The notes under the pieces: generated by a model | Told to the model about the DNA's origin: nothing | Database searches by the model: none | Seen by the model: only the letters and a program-made list of their open reading frames with translations | Translations under genes and position numbers: made by a program | In this document: piece after piece, positions 56,521-64,000 of the stretch | How the letters are laid out: each line of letters opens with the position of its first letter | Numbering within the stretch: the first letter of the stretch is position 1 | Assembly: GCF_001425785.1 (NCBI RefSeq) | Contig: NZ_LMDI01000020.1 | Location: 26,148-90,147, forward strand | Reading direction: 5' to 3' | From: Rhizobacter sp. Root1221 | Lineage (GTDB): Bacteria > Pseudomonadota > Gammaproteobacteria > Burkholderiales > Burkholderiaceae_C | DNA: 64,000 nt

Positions 56521-56553
56521 CAGACCAGACCAGACCAGACCAGACCAGACCAG
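56521..56553. repeat. Pentanucleotide tandem repeat, (CAGAC) x 6
   Basis: Six perfect CAGAC units plus CAG lie between the macroglobulin start (about 90 bases to the left) and repeat copy D. Short tandem repeats of this kind can change length by slippage and alter promoter spacing. The position upstream of the macroglobulin gene makes that possible, but no promoter could be defined. Confidence 0.8.
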
Positions 56554-56653
56554 GCCAGCGAAGCGAAGCCGCCGATCAAGCTACCGCCGAGCCCGGGTCC
56601 CCCGGGCGACCGCGGGCGCCCCTTGGGGGCAGGAGCGAAGCGACTGGGGGGCC
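56554..56653 (-). repeat. Dispersed structured repeat, copy D
   Basis: On the - strand it starts immediately after the TAG of the M48 protease gene with GGCCCCCCAGTCGCTTCGC, runs through GCCCGGGGGACCCGGGCTCG and the core GGTAGCTTGATC (complement of 56574-56585), and ends in GGCTTCGCTTCGCTGGCC, where the pentanucleotide tandem repeat begins. Confidence 0.8.
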
Positions 56654-58207
56654 CTATTCCTGGCGTTCGTCTTGGCGCCGCAGGCGCTCGATGTCGCGGA
56701 GTCTCGCGTCGATGACCGACGCCTCGATGAAGTCCGCGGTGCGCGGGCCGCGCGCAGCCCGTTGGCCGGCGCGCAGGCGGTCGACGCCGCCGGTGTAGTC
56801 GCCAAGCGCGATGCGGGACTCGGCTTCCGCCCGCAAGGAGCGCAGGCGGAAATCCATCTGGGTCCACAGGCGGCTGAGCATCAGCCAGGCGGAGGCGTCC
56901 TTCGGGTGGACGCTGGTCCAGGTCTGCAGTTCGTCGGCGTACCGCTGCATTGCGGGGCGGTCCTTCGTGGCCAGCGCGGCCTGGGATGCCAGCAACAGCA
57001 CGGGGCGGGACTCGCTCACGGTGTCCATGTAAGGCTTGAGCAGCTCGTTCGCCCGCGCCACGTTGCCCCGCTCCAGCTGCGACTGCACCGCGAGCAGCAC
57101 CACGGCCCGTTCGGCCGCGGCGTCGCTGCGCGGGTTGCCACGCACGATGCCGAGCGCAGTGCCGATGGCCTCATCGGCCTGGGGCCAGTCGCGCAGCAGC
57201 GTGGCAGACAGGCCGCGCGCATACGCGCCCATCAGCTGGTCGGCCACCGGCGCACCGCTTTCCACCGGTTGTGCCTCGAGGCGGCGCAGCGAGACGGCGC
57301 GGGAGTCCATCAGCACCCGGGCGCGGGCCTGGGCCGCCGAGTGGGCCAGCACGCTGACCGGTGGCACCGCCGGCGCGGAACCGAGGCGAGCGCGGGCTTC
57401 GCCGATGCGCTCGGTGGACAGCGGGTGGCTGCGCAGGTACGGGTAGCCGCCGCTGTCGTTCAGGCGGGACGATTGGTCGAGTTTCTCGAACATGGCCGCC
57501 ATGCCCCCCGGCGCGAAGCCGGCGGTGGACATCACCGCGAAACCGATGCGGTCGGCTTCGCGTTCCATGTCGCGCGAGAAGTTGAGCGAGCCCTGCGCGG
57601 CCAGCGCCTGGCCGCCGGCCAGCACCGCGTTGGCGCTGTCGCCACGGTTGCTGCGGCTGGCGATCAGCACGCCCACGATCATGGCCGCGACACTCATGAT
57701 GGACGTGCGCTTGCTGTTGACGATGCCACGGGCGATGTGGCGCTGCGTCACGTGCGACATCTCGTGCGCCAGCACCGACGCCAGTTCGTCACGCGTGGCC
57801 GTCATGGAGATCAAGCCCAGGTGAACCCCCACGTAACCGCCGGGCAGCGCAAACGCGTTGACGCTGCGGTCGCGCACGAGGAAGGCCTCCCACGCGAAAC
57901 GCTGGTCGAGTTCGGTTTCGATGTCGCCGCGCAAACGTGCCGCGGCCACCAGCGGGCTCCACAGCGACTCGAGGTATTCGAGCAGCACGGGGTCGTCGAT
58001 GTAGTCGGGGTCGACGCGGATCTCCCGCATGATCTGGTCGCCGAGCTTGCGTTCGGTGCCCACGCCGAACGAGTCGGAAATCTGGTCGCCGAGCGCGGGC
58101 AGGCGGCTCTGCGCCAGGCTGGGCGTCAGTGCCGGGGGCATCAGCATCGAGGCGGCGCACAGGGCGGCCAGCCAACGGGGAGCGCGGGATCGGGGAAACG
58201 GTTTCAA
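56654..58207 (-). CDS. bepA: M48 family periplasmic metalloprotease with TPR region, BepA-like
   Basis: A 517-residue protein with a signal peptide (about 1-32). The zinc protease domain has HEMSH (His148, Glu149, His152) and the third ligand Glu217 in MEREADRIG. The C-terminal half (about 320-517) is a run of TPR-like helices. BepA proteins maintain outer-membrane assembly by degrading or maturing LptD and BAM-linked substrates. The motif set and length (BepA is about 487) agree. Divergent from moaC; the stop touches repeat copy D. Confidence 0.92.
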   Translation of the reverse strand: MKPFPRSRAPRWLAALCAASMLMPPALTPSLAQSRLPALGDQISDSFGVGTERKLGDQIMREIRVDPDYIDDPVLLEYLESLWSPLVAAARLRGDIETELDQRFAWEAFLVRDRSVNAFALPGGYVGVHLGLISMTATRDELASVLAHEMSHVTQRHIARGIVNSKRTSIMSVAAMIVGVLIASRSNRGDSANAVLAGGQALAAQGSLNFSRDMEREADRIGFAVMSTAGFAPGGMAAMFEKLDQSSRLNDSGGYPYLRSHPLSTERIGEARARLGSAPAVPPVSVLAHSAAQARARVLMDSRAVSLRRLEAQPVESGAPVADQLMGAYARGLSATLLRDWPQADEAIGTALGIVRGNPRSDAAAERAVVLLAVQSQLERGNVARANELLKPYMDTVSESRPVLLLASQAALATKDRPAMQRYADELQTWTSVHPKDASAWLMLSRLWTQMDFRLRSLRAEAESRIALGDYTGGVDRLRAGQRAARGPRTADFIEASVIDARLRDIERLRRQDERQE

Positions 58208-58271
58208 GACGTCAGCCAGGATTCGGTGCCGCTATCATGCCAGTGACCGATTCCCCCTTTGTTTCCAGACC

Positions 58272-58772
58272 ATGTCCACGCCCCCGCCTTCCTCCCCGCT
58301 GACCCATTTCGACAGCCAGGGGCAGGCGCACATGGTCGACGTGTCCGCCAAGGCCGAGACCCATCGCATTGCCATCGCCACCGGGGTGATCCGCATGCTG
58401 CCGGCCACCCTCGCACTGATCACGGGCGGCACCGCCAAGAAGGGCGACGTGCTCGGCGTGGCCCGCATCGCGGCCATCCAGGGCAGCAAGCGCACGGCCG
58501 AACTGGTGCCGCTGTGCCACCCGTTGCCCATCACGCGCGTGGCCGTGTCGTTCGACATCGACGAGGCGGCCAGCACCGTGCGTTGCACCGCGCAGGTGGA
58601 GACCCTGGGGCGCACCGGGGTCGAGATGGAAGCGCTGACCGCCGTGCAGGTGGGCCTGCTGACCGTCTATGACATGTGCAAGGCGGCCGACCGCGGCATG
58701 GTGATGGGTGAGATCCGCGTGCTGGAAAAGCACGGCGGCAAGTCGGGCGACTGGAGCGCGCCGGCCGCCTGA
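58272..58772 (+). CDS. moaC: Cyclic pyranopterin monophosphate synthase
   Basis: A 166-residue enzyme of molybdenum cofactor synthesis, acting after MoaA on the cyclic GTP intermediate. Family motifs: [66 protein letters not shown] and [14 protein letters not shown] 58272 fits the family start. No other moa gene is adjacent. The stop is one base from the stop of the convergent pglL gene, without a terminator between them. Confidence 0.97.
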   Translation: MSTPPPSSPLTHFDSQGQAHMVDVSAKAETHRIAIATGVIRMLPATLALITGGTAKKGDVLGVARIAAIQGSKRTAELVPLCHPLPITRVAVSFDIDEAASTVRCTAQVETLGRTGVEMEALTAVQVGLLTVYDMCKAADRGMVMGEIRVLEKHGGKSGDWSAPAA

Positions 58773-58773
58773 T

Positions 58774-60546
58774 TCAGCGCTTGCGGAAGTCCTCGAAGGT
58801 CAGCGCCGTCGAAGGCGGTGTGCACTGGAACGGCAGCGGCCCGTTGGCGGGCGGCTTGTCGCACTCCGCAAAGAACGTGGTGCCCAACGGGTGGTTGAAC
58901 TCCTTCAGGCGTGCTGCCACGTAGCGGGCGCGCTCCAGGTCACCTTGTTCGGCGAGGGCCTTCGACCACGCGATCATCAGGCGTGCATCCAGCAGGTAAT
59001 GGGGCGCGCGGGCGAAGCCGGGCATCTCAGCCGACGGGTGCAGGGCCGTGGTGACCGCGGCGTAGTCCGCATGGTGGGCGAAGAACCAGCTGCGCTGGCC
59101 GGCGGCGATGCGCTCTTCCAGCGGCGGTGCGTTGGCGTCGGGCGCGAAGATCTGCACGACACGCTGGTAGTCCCACACGGCGACGATGCCGGCCAGCGCC
59201 ACCGCGGCGGACGCGGCGATCAGCCACGGCGACCTCGTCGCGGGCCCGCTTCGGGCATCGGGTTCGGGCGGCCGCGCCAGCGCGGTGCCGAAGGCGAACG
59301 CCGCCGGCAGCAGGAAGTAGGCGTACCAGAGCGGGTACTCGAGCAGGCTGTGGATGCCGATCATCAGCACCATCACCAGCGCGGCCACGGACGTGGTGCG
59401 CTCCTGGCCCTCCTGCCGCCTGGCCTGGTTGAAGGCCCACACCAGCGCCACGGCCACCAGCGCCATCACCAGCACCGCGAGCGGGATGCCGATCTCCACC
59501 GCGAGCTGCAGCGGCAGGTTGTGTGTGTGGTCGAAGAAGGCCACCGGGCGGCCCGGGAATGGCGTCAACGTCCACGCGAAGTTGAACTCGCCCCAGCCCA
59601 CGCCAGTCCACGGGTGCTGGGCGATCAGGCTCAGCGTGTTTTTCCAGATGCCGAAGCGCGAGCTGGAGAGGTCGCCCTTGTGCAGCTGGTCGTTGCCGGC
59701 GAACGCGTGCTGGGATGCAGCAGCCCACTCGGTGATGCCCATCCAGAAGAGCACGAGGAACAGGGGGAGCAGCCATAGCAGCACGCGCGTGAAGCGGGGG
59801 AGCTGCTTGTCGATCACGCCCCACAGGGCCAGCAGCAGGATGCAGACGGCGCCGGTGCGGGACACCGTCAGCACCACACCGAAGGTAAAGGCGAGCATGG
59901 CCAGCGCGGTGAAGGCATTCACCACGACCGGACGGCCGGCATGGCGGCGCGACCACGCGGCCTGCAGCCACACCACGGCGGTCAAGGACCACAGCAGCAG
60001 CGAACTCAGATGGTTGGGCTGGCGAAGGTTGCCCCCGACGCGCGCGCCGGCGCCGGGCCTTGCGAGCCAGTCGCCATCGGGCACGTTGGGCGCAAAGTAC
60101 TGGATGAGCGCAATCACGAGGCTGAACACCCCGGCCAGCAAGAGCGCGAGGCAGAAGGCCTCGAACGTCGGGTCCCCCCACCCACGCTGGCGCGCTCGGG
60201 CCGCGACGGTCACGGCCGCCAGGGCCGCACCCAGCAGGCCCGCGGACGAGAATGCCAGCCCGCTGGGCAGGGACGATGTCCAGGGTGCCAGCAGCGCGGC
60301 AGCGCCCAGCACCGCCAGCGCGGCGATCACTGCCCAGAAGCCGCTCGAGTGGCGCCCTGCGTGGCGACCATCCGGTCGGGCAGAGAGTGACATCGCGAAC
60401 ACGCCCCACCCCACCAGCGCAGTGGCCTGGTTCAGGAAGGTGCTCGACGGCGGAAGGTTCCAGGCCAGCAAGGCCGGCAGCGAAATGGCCGCGGCGCACA
60501 GGGCCGTGGGCAGGGAAAGCGGACGGGCAGGGGGTGGGCGGTCCAT
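58774..60546 (-). CDS. pglL: PglL-family pilin O-oligosaccharyltransferase
   Basis: A 590-residue polytopic membrane protein with about twelve helices. The Wzy_C ligase region includes GGNLRQPNHLSSLLLWSLTA, LTVSRTGAVCILLLALWG and WKNTLSLIAQHPWTGVGWGE, with the large periplasmic loop FFDHTHNLPLQLAVEIGIPL. The C-terminal soluble part, beginning YQRVVQIF, matches the PglL_A-type extension. PglL moves a lipid-linked glycan onto pilin serines. It is the last gene of the pilin cassette. The frame extends far upstream, but ATG 60546 starts the first helix. Confidence 0.9.
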   Translation of the reverse strand: MDRPPPARPLSLPTALCAAAISLPALLAWNLPPSSTFLNQATALVGWGVFAMSLSARPDGRHAGRHSSGFWAVIAALAVLGAAALLAPWTSSLPSGLAFSSAGLLGAALAAVTVAARARQRGWGDPTFEAFCLALLLAGVFSLVIALIQYFAPNVPDGDWLARPGAGARVGGNLRQPNHLSSLLLWSLTAVVWLQAAWSRRHAGRPVVVNAFTALAMLAFTFGVVLTVSRTGAVCILLLALWGVIDKQLPRFTRVLLWLLPLFLVLFWMGITEWAAASQHAFAGNDQLHKGDLSSSRFGIWKNTLSLIAQHPWTGVGWGEFNFAWTLTPFPGRPVAFFDHTHNLPLQLAVEIGIPLAVLVMALVAVALVWAFNQARRQEGQERTTSVAALVMVLMIGIHSLLEYPLWYAYFLLPAAFAFGTALARPPEPDARSGPATRSPWLIAASAAVALAGIVAVWDYQRVVQIFAPDANAPPLEERIAAGQRSWFFAHHADYAAVTTALHPSAEMPGFARAPHYLLDARLMIAWSKALAEQGDLERARYVAARLKEFNHPLGTTFFAECDKPPANGPLPFQCTPPSTALTFEDFRKR

Positions 60547-60632
60547 CGACGGGGGCCTCGGGCGGCTGTTCTGCAAAAGCCGCGATTCTGACTCAGGCCG
60601 GACAGCGCCGGCCACGGATCGACGCGGTCGGC

Positions 60633-61400
60633 TCAGAAGAAGCCGTCGAAGGGTGCAAAACCGGCCACGTGGCCGGTGGCGTCGAGCAGCGCCACCCACT
60701 CGCCCCGCGCCGAGACGGGAATGAAGCGCGCGGTGCTGGCGTCCAGGCCCGCGTCGGCGAGGGCTGCCATCAATTCGGGCTGGCGCGCGGGGAACCTGGC
60801 GAGCAGTTGCTGGATGGGTCGCGTGCGCGCGAGGATGCGGGGCAAGGCTTCGTCGTAGGGTTGCCAGAAGGAGGGGCGTTGACCGAGGTCCACGCCCTTC
60901 AGCCCCATGAACAAGGACTCTGTGTTTTCGGCGCCTGCGGCCGGTTCCCGCGCCGCGAGTTGCCACGGTCCGGTCAGGGGAAGACGCTGGTACTCGGGCC
61001 GCGCGACGGGCAGTTCGGAGAGTTGCACGTCGGCAGCACTGATCACCCGCAAGCGGTCGACTTCGAACACAAGCGCCACTGGCCGCACGGCGTACACCGT
61101 GTGCAAGCCGTACCCGAGTGCGGCCATCTGAAGCACACCGATGGTGATCAGGTCGCGGCGCAGGTGGGGCCAGGTCTTGCGGGTGAGGTCGAAGACCGCG
61201 AAGGTCAGCACCGGTCCCATGACCACGTCCACCGACACGACCAGGAAAAACAGTTCGCGGCCTCCTGCCAGCGACCGGAAGGCGCCGGGGTACCACAAAC
61301 CGAACACGAGCCCCGCCGCCAGCGCGGCGACGGCAAAGGAGATCGCCAGGTGGATGGCTCCGGCGCGCGTGCGTTGTTTCAGGTGAAGTGAGGCCAGCAT
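60633..61400 (-). CDS. TfpX/TfpZ family type IV pilin accessory protein
   Basis: A 255-residue inner-membrane protein with three helices in the first half (about 15-37, 47-70, 82-100). DLTRKTWPHLRRDLITIGVLQ and HTVYAVRPVALVFEVDRLRV are the family hallmarks. The C-terminal half is periplasmic. In Pseudomonas and Moraxella such proteins are encoded beside particular pilin alleles and help their assembly or stability. Here it lies between a pilin gene (36 bases away) and pglL, fitting a pilin-accessory-glycosylation cassette. Confidence 0.9.
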   Translation of the reverse strand: MLASLHLKQRTRAGAIHLAISFAVAALAAGLVFGLWYPGAFRSLAGGRELFFLVVSVDVVMGPVLTFAVFDLTRKTWPHLRRDLITIGVLQMAALGYGLHTVYAVRPVALVFEVDRLRVISAADVQLSELPVARPEYQRLPLTGPWQLAAREPAAGAENTESLFMGLKGVDLGQRPSFWQPYDEALPRILARTRPIQQLLARFPARQPELMAALADAGLDASTARFIPVSARGEWVALLDATGHVAGFAPFDGFF

Positions 61401-61435
61401 GGGGCCCGGAGGCTACCTGTTCAGAGAGGGTCTCG

Positions 61436-61984
61436 TCAACGGCACTCGGCGGGTGCGTAGCGGGATTCGAGCGTGCCCACGGCGCTGTCGAGGCCCCGCG
61501 CCACCGAGCGCACATTAGTGGACGACGAGCAGCCCCAATCGAGGATCCCCGTGGAGCCTCCGCTGCTGGAAAGCGCGACGGACAGTGCGATGGGCGCGCC
61601 GCCGGCCTGCAGATAAGGTGTCACCAACAACGTGCTGCTGGCGGCGATGTTTCCTACATTGGCTTCGTTATAGGTGACGGTGATCACCCCAGTGGTGCCG
61701 TCAACGGTCACGGAACGGACGTATTTCGATGCCGGGGCAGCGTTGTTGAACGTCGCAGCGGCAGCCGCCAAGTCAGCGGCTGTTTGCGCCGAAGTGCTGA
61801 CCGCGACCTTTGCGTCCGCAACCAGCCCAACGCCCTCCGAGATCCGGGAGCGAATGAGGTAATCCTGATAGGCCGGAAGCGCCAACGCGGCCAGGATGCC
61901 GATGACCGCCACGACGATCATCAACTCGACCAGGGTGAAACCCCGTTGGACGCCGGCGAGGAAAGGCTTGTTCGATGTGTTCAT
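61436..61984 (-). CDS. Type IV major pilin-like protein
   Basis: A 182-residue prepilin. The short leader ends QRG, cleaved before F in [19 protein letters not shown], with Glu5 of the mature protein present. The globular head ends with two Cys (WGCSS and PAECR) that form the usual C-terminal disulfide loop. GGGAG precedes the start. It differs from the neighbouring pilin through most of the head, though both end in YAPA-x-CR. The gene next to it encodes a TfpX/Z accessory protein, probably dedicated to it. Confidence 0.93.
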   Translation of the reverse strand: MNTSNKPFLAGVQRGFTLVELMIVVAVIGILAALALPAYQDYLIRSRISEGVGLVADAKVAVSTSAQTAADLAAAAATFNNAAPASKYVRSVTVDGTTGVITVTYNEANVGNIAASSTLLVTPYLQAGGAPIALSVALSSSGGSTGILDWGCSSSTNVRSVARGLDSAVGTLESRYAPAECR

Positions 61985-62074
61985 GCGGACGCTCCCAAGT
62001 GTGCGCAGTTCAATGAGTCTGCGCTGAGTCGGGGCCGTGCCCCTCGCACCGACCCCTGAACGGTGCGGTCATGA

Positions 62075-62099
62075 AAAAAGGCGCCTAGGCGCCTTTTTC
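62075..62099. terminator. Bidirectional terminator between the two pilin genes
   Basis: GAAAAAAGGCGCC is followed by TAG and GGCGCCTTTTTTC-like sequence: a perfect stem GGCGCC with A and T tracts. It ends the transcript of the upstream pilin gene. The second pilin, accessory protein and pglL genes then need read-through or their own promoter. Confidence 0.9.
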
Positions 62100-62118
62100 A
62101 ACCAATCCGCAGAGCGGA

Positions 62119-62661
62119 TCAGCGGCAAGCCGCAGGGGCGTACTTGGCGAGCAGCGTGCCAACAGCGACCGAGCCCATGTTGTTGTTGGTGGCGCTGACC
62201 TTCGTGGCCGAAGCGCAGGCCCAGTCGATCGCACCGCTGTCACCAGCGGTTTGAGCGGCGACCAGCGTCACAGCGGTGCCAGCGGCGGCCGTGCGAACGT
62301 ACGGAGCCAGGTTGATGACGTTGGCGGTAGCAGCGACACCAACGGACGTCGGGTTGTACGTCACGGCGATGTTGCCGTTGGCACCGATCAGCACGCTGTT
62401 GACGTACTTGCTGTTGGCGCCCGTAGCGGCGGCTTGGGCGTTCCAGGTCGCGACAACACGTGCCAGGTCGAGGGCAGAAGCCGAGCCGTCCGAAGCGATG
62501 TCTTGCTTGGCGCTTTCGGCCAGGCTCAGACCTTCAGTCACGCGGGCGCGGACGGTGTAGTCCTGGTACGCCGGCAGAGCGACGGCAGCCAGAATGCCGA
62601 TGATCGCGACAACGATCATCAGTTCGATGAGGGTGAAACCTTTTTGGATGGAACGCTTCAT
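62119..62661 (-). CDS. pilA: Type IV major pilin
   Basis: A 180-residue prepilin. The leader MKRSIQKG is cut before [19 protein letters not shown], with Glu5 present. C-terminal cysteines (WACAS and PAACR) form the disulfide loop. AGGAG eight bases upstream fixes the ATG at 62661. The presence of a sigma-54 promoter and its own terminator marks it as the main PilA gene. The head is rich in Ala, Thr and Val and has several Ser/Thr that could carry glycan. Confidence 0.95.
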   Translation of the reverse strand: MKRSIQKGFTLIELMIVVAIIGILAAVALPAYQDYTVRARVTEGLSLAESAKQDIASDGSASALDLARVVATWNAQAAATGANSKYVNSVLIGANGNIAVTYNPTSVGVAATANVINLAPYVRTAAAGTAVTLVAAQTAGDSGAIDWACASATKVSATNNNMGSVAVGTLLAKYAPAACR

Positions 62662-62705
62662 GGAAAAACTCCTGTTGGAATCGGGGGTGGACACGGTTGC
62701 TTAGT

Positions 62706-62721
62706 TGCAGTCGCCGTGCCA
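62706..62721 (-). promoter_or_regulatory. Sigma-54 promoter of pilA
   Basis: On the - strand TGGCACGGCGACTGCA matches the sigma-54 consensus TGGCACG-N4-TTGCW, with GG and GC dinucleotides correctly ten bases apart and one mismatch. It lies 45 bases before the pilA start codon. PilSR-activated sigma-54 transcription of pilA is well known. Confidence 0.88.
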
Positions 62722-62863
62722 GCCGTGAATGGCCGAAAAGCTGTGGAATCTGACCGCTGTTCTGACACGTTGGGTCACCGTGTCCGGAAAGCACCGTCAC
62801 GAGGCGGGCTGTAACTGACAGAAATGGTCACAACCGGTCGGGACGCGCCGGCTGGCATGGCGA

Positions 62864-63640
62864 TCAATCGAGATCGAGAACCTGGCCAGCGAACAACGGT
62901 GAGATGCGGTGGGGCGTGGAAAGTGCCCCCACTTCTTCCATCACGCTGGCCACCTCGCCGGGTTTGATGTGGGTGATGTGAACGTCAACACTCCCGGGAA
63001 GCTTTGCCAGCTCTCGACTCAGCTCGGCGGGACACAGGTGCCTGCTGATGCGGGCCAGCTCGTGTTCGTCGTCCGAGAACGCTGTCTCGATGACCAGGTG
63101 GGCCACCGGCATGTTCGCCAGGCGCTCCCAAAGAGCCGGGTTCGGGCCGGTGTCACCGGTGAACACCCAGTGACCTTCCGCACCTTCCAGGGCGAAACCT
63201 ACCGCCGGAACGGTGTGCGCGGCGCTCAGCACCTCGAACCGTTTCCCGCCGAGCACCAGGCGGTCGCCCAGCCGAAACGGCACGAGCACCAGCGCAGGGC
63301 GCTCGACACTCGGCAGGCGGGTGAAGTCGGGCCAGATGACGCCGTTGAAGATGTGGGTCTGCAGCGCATCGAGGGTCTCGGGCAGCGCGTGCACCTGGAT
63401 CGGCGGGCGGCGGGCGGCCATGCGCTTGCGCATGACGGTATCGGCCAGCAGGCCGATCGACAGCACGTGGTCCAGGTGTGAGTGGCTGACCAGGATGTGG
63501 TCGACGGATGCGAGCTCGTCGAGCGAGAGGTCACCCACGCCCGTCCCGGCGTCGACCAGCACGTCGTGGTCGACCAGAAAGGCAGTGGTTCGGCTGCCGG
63601 CAGCGATGGCGCCGGAGCAACCGAGGACGCGGATTTTCAT
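62864..63640 (-). CDS. Class II 3',5'-cyclic-nucleotide phosphodiesterase (MBL fold)
   Basis: A 258-residue metallo-beta-lactamase-fold hydrolase. It starts MKIRVLGCSGAIAAGSRTT and has the metal motif SHSHLDHV (His53, His55, Asp57, His58). Further metal ligands are in AAHTVPAVGF, VFTGDTGPNPALW and the late VHITHIKPGE. The pattern corresponds to class II (yeast PDE1-like) cAMP phosphodiesterases. It probably lowers cAMP or cGMP, which control twitching motility in many bacteria, so its place next to pilA is suggestive. The frame extends upstream to 63763, but ATG 63640 fits the family. Confidence 0.88.
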   Translation of the reverse strand: MKIRVLGCSGAIAAGSRTTAFLVDHDVLVDAGTGVGDLSLDELASVDHILVSHSHLDHVLSIGLLADTVMRKRMAARRPPIQVHALPETLDALQTHIFNGVIWPDFTRLPSVERPALVLVPFRLGDRLVLGGKRFEVLSAAHTVPAVGFALEGAEGHWVFTGDTGPNPALWERLANMPVAHLVIETAFSDDEHELARISRHLCPAELSRELAKLPGSVDVHITHIKPGEVASVMEEVGALSTPHRISPLFAGQVLDLD

Positions 63641-63815
63641 GCGTGTATCGGAGAGGAGCTGGCCCCCCTCGCGAGGCAGCCATGGAGGCGGCTCCCGTGG
63701 GCGGGAGACTCGGAATCTGTCCCCCGATGCTGACGGCGACCGCCCCCCTGCGCAAGCGGGCAAAGTCGCATTTGCGAGCGGTTGTCGATGTCGATGTGTA
63801 CCTAGAGGAAACGGG

Positions 63816-63831
63816 CGTGATGTGTGTCACG
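63816..63831. promoter_or_regulatory. Possible CRP/Vfr-type binding site
   Basis: CGTGA-TGTGTG-TCACG is a perfect GTGA-N6-TCAC palindrome, the core of CRP-family sites (TGTGA-N6-TCACA). It is about 180 bases upstream of the phosphodiesterase start, inside a 360-base gene-free stretch (63641-64000). Such a short palindrome can occur by chance. Confidence 0.4.
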
Positions 63832-63886
63832 GCATGGGGGTGCCCCCTGCCCTCCCCCTTGGTTCGCTACGGGTGGCGTTTTCTCG

Positions 63887-63956
63887 CTGCGCGAGGCCGC
63901 GCCGGGTCTCGGCCCGGCAGCCGAGTTACCTTTCTGGTCGCGCGGTGTGTGTCAAG
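63887..63956 (+). repeat. Second dispersed repeat family, copy 2
   Basis: CTGCGCGAGGCCGCGCCGGG followed by TCTCGGCCCGGCAGCCGAGTTACC corresponds to the reverse complement of 47148-47219 for about 45 bases, then diverges. The motif GTTACCTTT is paired with a looser AAGGTAG. The element is close to the window end and may continue into the next gene's flank. Confidence 0.65.
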
Positions 63957-64000
63957 GTAGTTGTCGCATCCGCCGTCAAGCTGCTTGCCTCACCTCTTCT

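Noticed and set aside
56521..56553. CRISPR-like repeat array
   Set aside because: The unit is only five bases with no spacers; it is a simple tandem repeat. No CRISPR array or cas gene was seen in the window.
61985..62074. Second sigma-54 promoter before the downstream pilin
   Set aside because: A GGGCACGG sequence is present, but the GC dinucleotide expected ten bases after the GG is missing.

Overview
The window is a GC-rich chromosomal segment with tightly packed genes. It looks like a betaproteobacterium of the order Burkholderiales, probably close to the Rhizobacter/Piscinibacter/Roseateles group. The grounds are protein family signatures: a HemP-type hemin uptake protein behind tonB-exbB-exbD, an Ala/Lys-rich histone-like SWIB protein, an AlaC-type aminotransferase, a class II cyclic-nucleotide phosphodiesterase, and a pilin/TfpX/PglL cassette. 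No rRNA, tRNA, CRISPR array, prophage or intact insertion sequence was seen. The genus is an inference; no database search was possible.

Layout. 1-5.0 kb: the 3' part of an SMP-30/gluconolactonase gene, ssb, a secreted pectinesterase and recQ. 5.0-5.5 kb: a gene-free stretch of nested inverted repeats plus one copy of a dispersed repeat. 5.5-11.6 kb: a small membrane-anchored protein, a stand-alone receiver, an alpha/beta hydrolase with a beta-solenoid-like tail, a MipA/OmpV-type outer membrane protein, a lipoprotein and a VWA protein. 11.7-16.3 kb: an ECF sigma factor overlapping a membrane partner, then uvrA. 17-20.4 kb: an Old Yellow Enzyme, a 5'-truncated SDR pseudogene, a divergent LysR regulator and a Cys-pair repeat protein. 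20.7-24.1 kb: a hybrid sensor kinase, a 108-nt palindrome and a histone-like SWIB protein. 24.3-31.8 kb: a BaeSR-like two-component system divergent from a MacA-MacB-NodT tripartite efflux operon.

31.9-46.3 kb is a large iron-acquisition region. On the + strand, a Fiu-like siderophore receptor with a near-consensus Fur box is followed by a PiuC hydroxylase. On the - strand, tonB-exbB-exbD-hemP, a DUF2325 protein, a DUF4198 protein and a second siderophore receptor follow a Fur-box candidate. A second Fur-controlled promoter then heads a five-gene redox cassette: PepSY membrane protein, DUF2271, DUF4198, ApbE FMN transferase and a membrane-anchored diflavin reductase. The DUF2271 protein carries a D-x-x-S-G-A-T flavinylation motif. 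The cassette therefore reads as a trans-membrane electron chain (NAD(P)H, flavins, PepSY hemes, periplasmic FMN protein) that could reduce ferric siderophores in the periplasm. This is the best candidate in the window for a little-described system.

46.4-64 kb: a YvlD-like membrane protein, alaC, pbpC overlapping a giant alpha-2-macroglobulin gene, a BepA-like M48 protease, moaC, and a type IV pilus cassette (PglL O-oligosaccharyltransferase, TfpX/Z accessory protein, two pilins, one behind a sigma-54 promoter). A cyclic-nucleotide phosphodiesterase with a possible CRP-type box upstream ends the window.

Four copies of a structured, GC-rich dispersed repeat with the core GGTAGCTTGATC lie at 5.3, 8.6, 46.8 and 56.6 kb. 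In three of them the element begins immediately after the stop codon of the preceding gene. A second dispersed repeat family has copies near 47.2 and 63.9 kb.
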